From Pseudomonas sp. (GTDB lineage: Bacteria; Pseudomonadota; Gammaproteobacteria; Pseudomonadales; Pseudomonadaceae), in assembly GCF_030696055.1 (NCBI RefSeq), contig NZ_JAUYNP010000289.1, positions 1-56,043 of the forward strand: a stretch of DNA of 56,043 nucleotides. The letters run 5' to 3'. The position numbers and the translations under genes are program-made. Within the stretch, counting starts at the first letter, position 1. Every line of letters starts with the position of its first letter. This document shows, piece after piece, positions 25,653-33,735 of this stretch. A model generated the notes under the pieces. The model made no database searches, had not been told where the DNA came from, and saw only the letters and a program-made list of their open reading frames with translations.

Positions 25653-26516
25653 ATGCTCAGGATTCACTTCAGCGACAATCGTCAGGCGCCGATCTGGCTG
25701 GTCGACGAACGCTTCACCATCGGCCAGGACAGCCGCAACAGCCTGGTGCTGACGGACGCCGGCATCGGTCCCTTTCATGCGGAAATCCGCCAGGACCACG
25801 GCTTCTACTACCTCACCGATTTCTCCGGCACGGCCGGCACCTTCGTCAACGATGAACGCATCGGCGCGCGCTTCCAGATCCGCGCCGGCGACCGCGTGCG
25901 CCTGGGCGCGGTCGAGTTGCTGTTCGTCGATCCGGCCAAGAGCCAGGTCAAGGTCGAGAATGCCGCGCGCTGGTTCCTCCAGGTGATCCAGGGCGAGCAT
26001 GAGGGCAAGAAATTCCATATCAACGGCTCCATGACCTTCGGTCGCTCGGTCAAGTGCGAGCTGTGTTTCAGCGACCAGGAACTGTCGCGCCGCCACTGCG
26101 AGTTTTTCCTCAAGGACGATGTGCTGGAAGTCAAAGACCTGGCCTCGGCCAACGGTATTTTGGTCAACCAGCAGAAAGTCGCCACGGCCGTGCTGCAACC
26201 GGGCGATCAATTGAAGATGGGCTCGGTGACCCTGCTGGTGATCGGGCCCAAGGTCGAAGTCGCGCAAACTGAGGACGAAGACGCCACGCTGTTTATGCGC
26301 GCCATCGACCTGCCCAAGCCGCTCAAGCCAGCGGCCGTGAGCAGCTCGGCGGCCAGTACGGCCAATCCGCTGCGCAGCGCCGCCAAGGCCAACCCGCTGC
26401 TCACTCCCGCGCCTGGCGCCGCGCCGCCAGCGCGGCCGAGCAAGTGGCTGCTGCTGGGCTTGGCTGTGCTGTTGCTGTTGACCGCCACAGCCGTGGCGGT
26501 GGCCACGCTGTTCTGA
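25653..26516 (+). CDS. Double-FHA membrane-anchored protein
   Basis: The 287-residue protein has two forkhead-associated domains and a C-terminal membrane helix (KWLLLGLAVLLLLTATAVAV), giving a tail-anchored layout with the FHA domains in the cytosol. The second FHA (about 125-205) keeps the phosphothreonine-binding set: FGRS, ELSRRHCEFF and SANGILVN. The first (about 10-85) has IGQDSRN and GPFHAEI, losing the Arg and Ser usually needed, so it may bind weakly or differently. As the third gene after the phosphatase and kinase, it is a natural reader of their phospho-targets. A MITE separates it from the kinase gene. Confidence 0.88.
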   Translation: MLRIHFSDNRQAPIWLVDERFTIGQDSRNSLVLTDAGIGPFHAEIRQDHGFYYLTDFSGTAGTFVNDERIGARFQIRAGDRVRLGAVELLFVDPAKSQVKVENAARWFLQVIQGEHEGKKFHINGSMTFGRSVKCELCFSDQELSRRHCEFFLKDDVLEVKDLASANGILVNQQKVATAVLQPGDQLKMGSVTLLVIGPKVEVAQTEDEDATLFMRAIDLPKPLKPAAVSSSAASTANPLRSAAKANPLLTPAPGAAPPARPSKWLLLGLAVLLLLTATAVAVATLF

Positions 26517-26520
26517 CTAT

Positions 26521-26556
26521 GCGCCGTCAGCCCGTTTTGCACCTGGCTGGCGGCGC
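26521..26556. terminator. Hairpin between convergent FHA and SDR genes
   Basis: GCGCCGTCAGC and GCTGGCGGCGC pair with one G-U. The hairpin is 5 nt after the FHA stop and 7 nt from the SDR stop on the other strand. There is no T-run, so assignment is tentative. Confidence 0.4.
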
Positions 26557-26562
26557 TTCGTC

Positions 26563-27162
26563 TTACAGCACTCGATAGACCTGGCCGTTCTGCGCGCCCT
26601 CCACACTCTTGGCGTAGGCCAGCGCCACGCTGGCCGCCGGCACCGGCTTGAAGCCGCGGAAGTAGGGGCCGAAGCTCGCCACGGATTCCTCCAGCAGGGT
26701 CGGGCTGATCGCATTGACGCGCATGCCGCGCGGCATCTCGATGGCCGCGCCCCGCACGAAGCCGTCGAGGGCGGCGTTGACCATGCTGGCCGAACTGCCG
26801 TAGCGGATCGGGTCGTCGCTGAGCACGCCCGAGGTCAGGGTGAAGGAGGCTCCGTCATTGGCGTACTCGCGCCCGATCAACAGCAGGTTGACCTGGCCCA
26901 TCAGCTTATCGTTCAGGCCAATCGCGTAGTGCTCCGCGCTCATCTCGGCCAGGGCGCCGAAGTGCAGGTTGCCGGCGGCGCTGACCAGCGCATCGAAGGC
27001 GCCGGTTTGCTTGAACAAGGCGCGGATCGAGGCGCTGTCGCGGATATCCACGTGCAAATCGCCGCTGCTGCGGCCGATGCGCACAACCTCATGGCGCTGG
27101 CTGAGTTCCTGGTCGATGGCCCTGCCTATGGTGCCGCTGGCGCCTACTAAGAGAATTTTCAT
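26563..27162 (-). CDS. Short-chain dehydrogenase/reductase (short SDR)
   Basis: The 199-residue protein has the Rossmann loop VGASGTIGRA and a basic residue after strand 2 (RIGRSSGD), suggesting NADP use. DIRDSASIRALF matches short SDRs of about 200 residues. In place of the usual YxxxK it has RYGSSASMVNAALDG: the Tyr is present but Lys is replaced by Ser/Met. This appears typical of the small-SDR subgroup rather than damage. It is divergent from a LysR gene, a classic regulator-target pair. The substrate is unknown. Confidence 0.8.
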   Translation of the reverse strand: MKILLVGASGTIGRAIDQELSQRHEVVRIGRSSGDLHVDIRDSASIRALFKQTGAFDALVSAAGNLHFGALAEMSAEHYAIGLNDKLMGQVNLLLIGREYANDGASFTLTSGVLSDDPIRYGSSASMVNAALDGFVRGAAIEMPRGMRVNAISPTLLEESVASFGPYFRGFKPVPAASVALAYAKSVEGAQNGQVYRVL

Positions 27163-27267
27163 CTGTTGGTTCCTCTGGGGTGGGTTGTTGTGGGGCCAGT
27201 CTAAAGCGATGATTCAAGTTGATAAGCGTGCTAATTGGAAAGCTTTGGTTTTCATGGGGAAACAATA

Positions 27268-28182
27268 ATGAGCGAGATGGATGACCTGTCGGCCTTCGCC
27301 ATCCTGATCGAGGCCGGCAGCTTCACCCTGGCAGCGGATCGTCTGGGCTGCAGCAAGGGCCAGTTATCCAAGCGCATTCGCCTGCTCGAAGAGCGCCTGG
27401 GCATCAGCCTGCTGCACCGCACCACGCGCCGCCTGAGCTTGACCGCCGCCGGCGCGGTGTTGCTGCCTGAGGCCCAGGCGCTGCAAGCGCAGGCCGAGCG
27501 CGCGCGGCAGAGCGTGCTGCGCCTGCAGGAGACGGCGGCCGGTTTGGTGCGCCTGACGGTGCCGGTCTCCCTGGGGGAAACCTTTTTCGAGCCCTTGCTG
27601 CTGGAGTTCGCCCGCCGCTACCCGCAGGTGCGCCTGGAGCTGGAGTTGAATAACGGCCGGCGCGATCTGGTGCGCGATGGCTTCGACCTGGCGATCCGCT
27701 CCACCGTCGAGAGCGATGAGCGCCTGGTGGCCAAACCGCTATTCGCCATGCAGGAGCTGACCTGCGCCAGCCCGGCTTACCTGGCGCAGCATGGCGAGCC
27801 CGGGCTGCCGGCCGAGTTGGCTGCGCACAGCTGCTTGATCAACAGCCACTACAGCGATCCCGAGGAGTGGCTGTACCACCGTCAGCATGCGCTCAGCCGG
27901 GTCAGGGTCGCCGGGCCCTTGGCCTGCAACCAGTACGGCCTGCTGAAAAAGGCGGCGTTGGCGGGAGCCGGCATCGCCCGGCTGCCGTCCTATATGCTGC
28001 ATGAGGAGTTGGGCGACGGTCGTTTGCGCTGGCTGTTGCGCGACTACCAGACACGCAGCACCCCGGTGTTTCTGGTGCACCCCTACCAAGGCGGGCTGCC
28101 CAAGCGCACCCAGGTACTGGCGGATTTCCTCCTGGCCTGGTTCGAGCGCAGCCGTCAGCTGCTGGCCGGGTTGGCTGCTTGA
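27268..28182 (+). CDS. LysR-family transcriptional regulator
   Basis: The 304-residue protein has an N-terminal winged HTH (DDLSAFAILIEAGSFTLAAD...CSKGQLSKRIRLLE) and an effector-binding domain. The pattern resembles the AaeR/DsdC-like CrgA group that represses divergent oxidoreductase genes. GGGGA precedes the ATG at 27268; the upstream in-frame start lacks support. It is divergent from the SDR gene with 105 nt between starts, where an operator (T-N11-A type) would be expected. The effector is unknown. Confidence 0.86.
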   Translation: MSEMDDLSAFAILIEAGSFTLAADRLGCSKGQLSKRIRLLEERLGISLLHRTTRRLSLTAAGAVLLPEAQALQAQAERARQSVLRLQETAAGLVRLTVPVSLGETFFEPLLLEFARRYPQVRLELELNNGRRDLVRDGFDLAIRSTVESDERLVAKPLFAMQELTCASPAYLAQHGEPGLPAELAAHSCLINSHYSDPEEWLYHRQHALSRVRVAGPLACNQYGLLKKAALAGAGIARLPSYMLHEELGDGRLRWLLRDYQTRSTPVFLVHPYQGGLPKRTQVLADFLLAWFERSRQLLAGLAA

Positions 28183-28252
28183 CTCTCGGGCTTGCCCTCA
28201 GCGCGCCTGCAGCGGGCTGCGCAGGCTAGTTAAGCGTCCTCAGCGTCTATTG

Positions 28253-28600
28253 CTACAAGGTCTCGGCCTGCTCTCGGCCCTTGAGCAGGCTGCGCTGGGC
28301 GGTAATCTCCGGCAGGTCCTGGCGGCGCATATACAGGCGCAAGGGTTCACTGATATTCAGGCGCTCATCGATATTCTGCGCGAACAGCAGTTGCAGGCGG
28401 CTACGCTCAAGCCGCATCAAGTCGCCATCGAAGGCCTGCCAGACGAACTCGCAGCTGGGGATGATGCTCTGCTGCGGCACGTCGAGGCCAAAGGCGTCTT
28501 CGGAAAAACGCAGAATATATTGCGAGGTCTTGCGGTTGTAACCGACGAAACCCTGCAGCCGGTCGGCGGCCGCGCAGATGCTGGCGGAGGTAATGCTCAT
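28253..28600 (-). CDS. Hypothetical cytosolic protein
   Basis: The 115-residue protein has no signal peptide. It starts at 28600 (GAGG 8 nt upstream; a longer frame to 28651 has no site). The segment FVGYNRKTSQYILRFSEDAF and a charged C-terminal half are its visible features. I recognise no family or catalytic motif. Neighbours give no functional hint: a LysR gene converges from the left and a solute-binding protein gene follows on the same strand upstream. Confidence 0.6.
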   Translation of the reverse strand: MSITSASICAAADRLQGFVGYNRKTSQYILRFSEDAFGLDVPQQSIIPSCEFVWQAFDGDLMRLERSRLQLLFAQNIDERLNISEPLRLYMRRQDLPEITAQRSLLKGREQAETL

Positions 28601-28707
28601 AGAGACCTCATGGATGACGACGGGGGCTGAGCCCGTGGAACTGGTCGTCACAGGCTAAGGCCCGGCGCGCGGGGCATCTTGCTCAGGATCAATCAATCGG
28701 TGGGCAG

Positions 28708-29502
28708 TTACAGCGGGTTGGCGGTCTCGCTGGCGTAGGGAAATATCTGGCGGTACTGCGGCGGCAATCCGTCCTGCGCCTGTAGCGCCTCGATGGCCCG
28801 GTCCAGCTCGTCGCGCAGCTGCTGGGCGCGCGGCGATTCCAGGGAGTAGGCGATGGTGAAGTCCTGCTGCAGCAGGGTGACATGCGGCAGCGGTGGCAGA
28901 TGGCTGGCCTTGAATGCAGTTTCGGCCGGGTCCTGGTAATCGAGCAGGTAGTCGGCGCGCTGCAACTGCATCATTTGCACCGCCGCCAGGTGGGTGGGGG
29001 CGGTTATCTGCACTATGCCGTTGCCCGGGTCCTGGGCCAGGGCCGCCAGCGGCGAGCCGGGGTAGACCAGGCCCTGGATGTGCAGCAGGCGGATATTGCG
29101 CAACTGCTCCAACTGCGCCGGTGGCGGCCGATCCTTGTAGTACAGATTGAGCAGCACCCGGGCGACCAAATAGCGGCTGCGCACCGTGTACTGCGACATC
29201 ACCGGATGGCGGACCAGCGAAGGGCTCATCTCGATCAGGCCGGTTTCCATCGACTTGAACAGGCGATAGCTGGGGTAGGCGGTAAATTGCGTCTGATAGC
29301 CGGCTCGTTGCGCCGCCAGGCGGAAGAACTCGAGCAAGTGCCCGGCCGGCTGGCCCTGCGCATCGGTGTAGGAGTAGGGCGGAAACTCGATATAGCCCAC
29401 GCGGATAGGCGCCTGCTGGGCGGCTGGAGCGGCCTGCAGCAGCGGCACCTGAGTACAGTAGAGGGTGGCGACGAGCAGGCCGGTAAGCAGCTTAGGCAGC
29501 AT
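28708..29502 (-). CDS. Orphan family-3 solute-binding protein
   Basis: The 264-residue periplasmic protein has a signal peptide (to about QAAPA) and the start IRVGYIEFPPYSYTDAQGQP, characteristic of SBP_bac_3. GHLLEFFRLAAQRAGY follows. No transporter genes adjoin. It sits 85 nt from another such gene on the same strand (29588), but sequence between the two is diverged, so a recent tandem duplication is unlikely. The ligand is unknown. Confidence 0.78.
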   Translation of the reverse strand: MLPKLLTGLLVATLYCTQVPLLQAAPAAQQAPIRVGYIEFPPYSYTDAQGQPAGHLLEFFRLAAQRAGYQTQFTAYPSYRLFKSMETGLIEMSPSLVRHPVMSQYTVRSRYLVARVLLNLYYKDRPPPAQLEQLRNIRLLHIQGLVYPGSPLAALAQDPGNGIVQITAPTHLAAVQMMQLQRADYLLDYQDPAETAFKASHLPPLPHVTLLQQDFTIAYSLESPRAQQLRDELDRAIEALQAQDGLPPQYRQIFPYASETANPL

Positions 29503-29587
29503 GGGTGATCCGAATTCTTGTTATAGGTGCCTGGGTAGCTTACCCGTTAGCGGCTTAGCTGACCTGCGGCAGGCGCTCGGCGGCTGC

Positions 29588-30349
29588 TCAGTGCTTGGGG
29601 CTGATGCGTTCGAGCAGTGAGTGGCGTGCGTTGATCTGCTCAATCACTCGATTGAACCTGGGCAGCTTGGCGAGCAGCGCGGATTTCTTGGAAATGCCGA
29701 AGTGCAGTTGGGTTTCCATCAAGGCTTTGGCGTGGCAGCGCAGCTCCTGCTTGGCCTGCGGGTACTTGGTTAGAAAGGCGGGCAGCGTGCTCTCGAAGAA
29801 CACCGCGACATCCACTCGCCCAGCCATCAGCCTGATCAGGCTCTGTTCGTCCGATACGCTGTCCTCGACGCTCTTGGCGTGGCGGAAAATGGCCGCGCGC
29901 CGCCCGCTATAGGTGTAGCCACGGGTGATGCCGACCTTGTATCGCGCCAGATCCTCCAGGCGGCTCCAGCTAAAGCCGGCACTGCGCTGGTTGGAGTAGC
30001 AGAAGAGGGTGCGCTGGTTCAGTACCGCATCGGAAAACACCATATAGCTATCCCGATCGGGGCTGCGGGCGACCAGCATCAGCAAGTCGATTGAGCCCTT
30101 ATCCAGCTCCTTGAGTGCGCGAACAAAGGGCAGGTTGATGTAATGCCCTTGGATACCCATCTGCTGCATGGCTTCGTTGAGCAAGTCCACGGCCGCACCG
30201 CCGGGCAGCCCTCCCTCTGGCGTGGCGATCATCCAGGGGGGCCAGTCTTCGAAGGCAATCTTGATGGTCAGCGGCTCCTGCGCCGCGCCATCCTGAGTCA
30301 GCACCATCAGCAGCGCGCAGAGCAGGTAGCGGACGGAATGGGTTTTCAC
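29588..30349 (-). CDS. Orphan family-3 solute-binding protein
   Basis: The 253-residue protein has a signal peptide (MKTHSVRYLLCALLMVLTQDGAAQ). The domain starts LTIKIAFEDWPPWMIATPEG and has GGAAVDLLNEAMQQMG, as in amino-acid-type binding proteins. Later, LPFVRALKELDKGSIDLLM is the usual strand-helix pair. No ABC transporter partner is seen. The upstream gap (30350-30535) is short and without recognisable elements. Confidence 0.78.
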   Translation of the reverse strand: MKTHSVRYLLCALLMVLTQDGAAQEPLTIKIAFEDWPPWMIATPEGGLPGGAAVDLLNEAMQQMGIQGHYINLPFVRALKELDKGSIDLLMLVARSPDRDSYMVFSDAVLNQRTLFCYSNQRSAGFSWSRLEDLARYKVGITRGYTYSGRRAAIFRHAKSVEDSVSDEQSLIRLMAGRVDVAVFFESTLPAFLTKYPQAKQELRCHAKALMETQLHFGISKKSALLAKLPRFNRVIEQINARHSLLERISPKH

Positions 30350-30535
30350 GCAGATATCTTCGTGGCCACAGGGTATGTAGGGAGATGCTGGGGTTAAAGG
30401 TTAGTTGACGGTGGGGCCATGCTTGGCGTTGGCCGTGATCGCCGCCAGGCGCTTGGCTGCCGCGCAGGGGGGCGCAGCGGGCGGTCAGCTGGGGCTGCGC
30501 GGCTGTGAGGCTATTGCCGTGCGGGTTGTCCGGGA

Positions 30536-31156
30536 TCAGTCCTTCTTCGGCGTGGCGAAGGCGCTGATCTTGCCGAAGGGCGAGCTCTGCATGCCGACTG
30601 GCACCGCCATCAGCGGCGAGTTGTTCACCCACACGTCGTCTATCACTATGGTTTCGCCGAGGTTGTCGTTGTCCGCCGCCACCAGCAGGTAGTAGGTGCC
30701 ATCTTCCGGGGCTTCGCCATCCCAGCTCAGGCTGATCTGGCCGACCACGGCTGAGGCGCGCGAGGGCTTGTGGGCGATCACCGTGCCGTAGGCATCGAGC
30801 AGCAGCGCGCGGGGCTTGAGCGCCAGCTTGTTGAAGCTTATGCAGGGTTTATTGCATAGCGAGTCGACGTTGAGGGTGTAGCGTTCGCCCTTTTTCAGTT
30901 CCAGGGAAAACACCCGGTAATTGGAAATCGAGCTGCCGAAGTCCAGGCGCGGTTCGTCGGCGCCGATCGGCCATTGCTCTGCCAGCAGCCCCGGGCTCAG
31001 CGGCAGGGGGATGGCCTGGGTGTTATGGATGGCCTCCAGGGTGCTCTTGGCCATCGGGCTGTTGCCGGCCTTGACCGACTCCTGGTAAAGCGCCTGCGGA
31101 TCGCTGGCGCAGGCTGCGAGCAAGCAGCAGGCAGCCAGGGTGAGAAATTTGTGCAC
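30536..31156 (-). CDS. Hypothetical lipoprotein with a beta-sandwich-like domain
   Basis: The 206-residue protein starts at a GTG (31156) preceded by AGGAG, 7 nt away; the upstream ATG reading is not supported. The lipobox is LLAAC at about residue 16. The mature part contains FSLELKKGERYTLNVDSLC and DGTYYLLVAADNDN, which resemble pre-peptidase C-terminal (PPC) or similar beta-sandwich domains. Two Cys (DSLCNKPCIS) may bond. The likely location is outer membrane, periplasmic face. Function is unknown. Confidence 0.7.
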   Translation of the reverse strand: MHKFLTLAACCLLAACASDPQALYQESVKAGNSPMAKSTLEAIHNTQAIPLPLSPGLLAEQWPIGADEPRLDFGSSISNYRVFSLELKKGERYTLNVDSLCNKPCISFNKLALKPRALLLDAYGTVIAHKPSRASAVVGQISLSWDGEAPEDGTYYLLVAADNDNLGETIVIDDVWVNNSPLMAVPVGMQSSPFGKISAFATPKKD

Positions 31157-31284
31157 GGTAAAACTCCTGTGTGACAACGTCCTTGTGTCCACGCTGGGCG
31201 CTGGAGGCGCGGCGGGCGGCGATTCTACTCGTTTTGCTGACTGCAGGCTGTGATCAATGTCCTTTGCGCGCAACCCATAACCAT

Positions 31285-31314
31285 TAAAGGGCCCCCGGGC
31301 GTTGGCCTGGGGGC
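31285..31314 (-). terminator. Terminator after the yebC-like gene
   Basis: GCCCCCGGGC and GCCTGGGGGC form a stem with a GTTG loop. On the minus strand it follows the yebC-like stop by 15 nt, and CCTTTAATGG follows the hairpin. The T-run is weak. Confidence 0.5.
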
Positions 31315-31329
31315 TGCGGGCGCCGCCTG

Positions 31330-32031
31330 TTAGCCGGAGAGCCCGACGTAGACGTTCTGCACGTCATCGTGGGCGTCTATGGCTTCGAGGAAGGCTTCGA
31401 CTTCTTCCAGTTGCGCGGCGCTCAGGTTGGTCACCGGGTTCTTCGGCCGATAGCCCAACTGCGCCGAGTTCACGGTAAAGCCTTGTTCGGGCAGGGCGCG
31501 GCAGACGGCGTCGAGGTCGGTGAGTTCGCTGATAAACAGGGTGTTGCCTTCATCGGCCGGCTCGAAGTCCTGGGCGCCGGCTTCGATCGCCGCCAGTTCC
31601 GGGTCGGCGCCGCTGTCCGAGGAGGCTTCGATCAGGCCGACATGGTCGAAGTCCCAGGTCACCGAGCCGGATGCGCCCAGTTGACCCTTGCGGAACAGCA
31701 CGCGGATTTCGGCCACGGTGCGGTTGATGTTATCGGTCAGGCACTCGACTATCACCGGCACCTGATGGGGCGCGAAGCCTTCATAGGTGGTGCGCTCGAA
31801 GTGCACGGTTTCGCCGGTCAGGCCCGCGCCCTTCTTGATCGCGCGCTCCAGGGTTTCCTTGGGCATCGAGGCTTTCTTCGCCTGGTGCACGGCCAAACGC
31901 AACTTGGGGTTCATGTCCGGATCGGCGCCGTTACGGGCGGCGATCATGATTTCCTTGACCAGCCGGCCGAAAATCTTGCCTCTGGCGTTGGCGGCGGCTT
32001 CTTTAGGTTTGGCTTTCCACTGGGCGCCCAT
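31330..32031 (-). CDS. YebC/TACO1-family protein, second-paralogue type
   Basis: The 233-residue protein has [20 protein letters not shown] at the start and the conserved [27 protein letters not shown], and [17 protein letters not shown] blocks. The canonical YebC begins MAGHSKW; the MGAQWK start marks the divergent YeeN-like paralogue common in pseudomonads. YebC proteins have been described as DNA-binding regulators (PmpR) and, more recently, as ribosome-associated factors easing proline-rich translation. Which role this paralogue has is open. It stands alone. Confidence 0.85.
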   Translation of the reverse strand: MGAQWKAKPKEAAANARGKIFGRLVKEIMIAARNGADPDMNPKLRLAVHQAKKASMPKETLERAIKKGAGLTGETVHFERTTYEGFAPHQVPVIVECLTDNINRTVAEIRVLFRKGQLGASGSVTWDFDHVGLIEASSDSGADPELAAIEAGAQDFEPADEGNTLFISELTDLDAVCRALPEQGFTVNSAQLGYRPKNPVTNLSAAQLEEVEAFLEAIDAHDDVQNVYVGLSG

Positions 32032-32250
32032 GGGTCATCTCGTCGTTGCAGGTTAATAGATGGGTGATCAAGGTTGCGATTCTAGCCCTTCGAGGCGCCT
32101 GCGGCACCTGCAGCGCCGAGCAGGCGGCTAATTGAGTGGGAATTTCCGGAGCAAGGCCCGCTGTATGGCCGATTTGTCCGGCCACTGTATAGGCCGCTAA
32201 GCGCCGTGGACGGCTTTAATCTAGGCACGTCTGTCGCTGAGGGGGCCGCC

Positions 32251-33138
32251 ATGTCGCCCAAGGATTTAGTGCTGGCCCTGGTGGTGATCATCGTCTGGGG
32301 CCTGAACTTCGTGGTGATCAAGGTCGGCCTGCACGACATGCCGCCGATGCTGCTGGGAGCGCTGCGCTTTATCCTGGCGGCCTTTCCGGCGGTTCTGTTT
32401 ATCCGGCGCCCACAGATACCGCTGCGCTGGTTGCTGGCCTACGGGCTGAGCATCTCGCTGGGGCAGTTCGCCTTTCTCTTCTCCGCCATGGCGCTGGGCA
32501 TGCCGGCTGGCCTGGCCTCGCTGGTGCTGCAAGCCCAGGCGTTCTTCACCCTGGGCTTCGCCGTGCTGTTGCTCGGTGAGCGCCTGCAGTTGGCCAACCT
32601 GTTCGGCTTGTTGGTGGCGGCGGCGGGCTTGTCGCTGATCGGCCTGCAGGGCGGGCACAGCATGACCCTGGGTGGTTTCGTCCTGACCCTCTGCGCGGCG
32701 GCCATGTGGGCGCAGGGCAATATAGTCACGCGCAAGCTCGGCAAGGTTAACCTGGTTGGCCTGGTGGTATGGGGCAGCCTGATCCCGCCGTTGCCCTTTC
32801 TCGGCTTGTCCTGGCTGCTGGACGGGCCGCAGGTGATGGCCAGCGCGCTGCGTGGCATTAACCTGGATTCGATACTGGTGCTGCTCTACCTGGCGTTCGG
32901 CGCCACTCTGCTGGGCTATGGCCTGTGGAGTCGGCTGCTGTCGCGCTACCCGGCCAGCCAGGTGGCACCCTTCTCGTTGCTGGTGCCGGTGGTGGGGCTG
33001 AGCTCTGCGGCACTGCTGCTGGACGAGCAGCTGAGTCGCTGGCAACTGCTCGGTGCGCTGCTGGTAATGCTGGGCTTGTTGCTGAATGTCGGTGGCGGCT
33101 GGTTATACGGCCTCCTGCGCTTGCGCCTGGTCCGATAG
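32251..33138 (+). CDS. eamA: EamA-type exporter (O-acetylserine/cysteine family)
   Basis: The 295-residue inner-membrane protein has ten hydrophobic segments in two EamA halves. The N-terminus is VLALVVIIVWGLNFVVIKVG, and GMPAGLASLVLQAQAFFT and APFSLLVPVVGLSSAALLLD follow. Similarity to E. coli EamA is high along the whole length. EamA exports cysteine and O-acetylserine. The start at 32251 follows GAGGGGG. It is monocistronic and ends 11 nt before MITE copy 7. Confidence 0.85.
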   Translation: MSPKDLVLALVVIIVWGLNFVVIKVGLHDMPPMLLGALRFILAAFPAVLFIRRPQIPLRWLLAYGLSISLGQFAFLFSAMALGMPAGLASLVLQAQAFFTLGFAVLLLGERLQLANLFGLLVAAAGLSLIGLQGGHSMTLGGFVLTLCAAAMWAQGNIVTRKLGKVNLVGLVVWGSLIPPLPFLGLSWLLDGPQVMASALRGINLDSILVLLYLAFGATLLGYGLWSRLLSRYPASQVAPFSLLVPVVGLSSAALLLDEQLSRWQLLGALLVMLGLLLNVGGGWLYGLLRLRLVR

Positions 33139-33149
33139 GCTAGAACTTA

Positions 33150-33289
33150 GAATCTGTTCACGGTCTCGCGAGCTAGAGCCGGGCAAGGCAAAAGTGGTTG
33201 AGGGAGCGGAGTTTACGAGCTGTAAATGAGCATCCCGAGGCCAGTTTTAACGCAGTCCGGCCGACGCGCAGCAGATCGTGGACAGGTTC
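33150..33289 (-). mobile_element. MITE-like 140-bp repeat, terminus class B (copy 7)
   Basis: Read on the minus strand, it starts GAACCTGTCCACGATC and ends GACCGTGAACAGATTC. TTA flanks both sides (33147-33149 and 33290-33292); the right TTA is the TAA stop of the leftward 82-residue gene. Core arms read AAAACTGG with CCACTTTT, a diverged pair. It lies between convergent eamA and that small gene. Confidence 0.9.
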
Positions 33290-33538
33290 TTAGCGCTTGC
33301 CCATGGAGCGTCGGGTGCCATTGGGCGCCGGACCGATCTTCTTCTCGTGGGCGGATTTATTGCCCTTCTGGTGCCAGGGTTGGTCGTCCTGCTGGCCTGA
33401 GGCCGTCTTGGCCGCGGAAAACAGCGAGGCAAAGCCCGCCTTTTTGGCCGCGGTCGGCTCGCTGGCGACAGCGTTGCCGGGTTCAAGGTCGGCAGCCTGA
33501 GCGGTGGGGGAGGTGTCAGGCGATTGCGTGCTGGTCAT
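33290..33538 (-). CDS. Small hydrophilic protein, unknown function
   Basis: The 82-residue protein is low in complexity at the N-terminus (Thr, Ser, Ala, Pro). It contains KKAGFASLFSAAKTASGQQ and a basic C-terminus with HEKKIGPAPNGTRRSMGKR. The last segment looks like a conserved tail of small Pseudomonas proteins, but I know no function. The start at 33538 (GGACCCACC before ATG) is chosen over 33691. Its stop codon TAA is the target duplication of MITE copy 7, so the element inserted exactly at the end of the gene. Confidence 0.6.
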   Translation of the reverse strand: MTSTQSPDTSPTAQAADLEPGNAVASEPTAAKKAGFASLFSAAKTASGQQDDQPWHQKGNKSAHEKKIGPAPNGTRRSMGKR

Positions 33539-33735
33539 GGTGGGTCCGCGGCGGCCGAGAGAATAAAGTGGGGCGCGAGTATAGCGGGATATTGGGCCGC
33601 GCCACCTCCGTTGATCGTACTCCGGCGCTTGTCGCGGCAAGTGGCGCTTTGGCGTAGTTGCGACCACGCTTAGCGCTAACTTTATCCGCAAGGTTTATCG
33701 CTATGGGCGTTGAACAGGGCCGCGGCTGGCGAGTA

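Noticed and set aside
23110..26516. Part of a type VI secretion locus
   Set aside because: No Tss, Hcp or VgrG genes occur on either side within the window.
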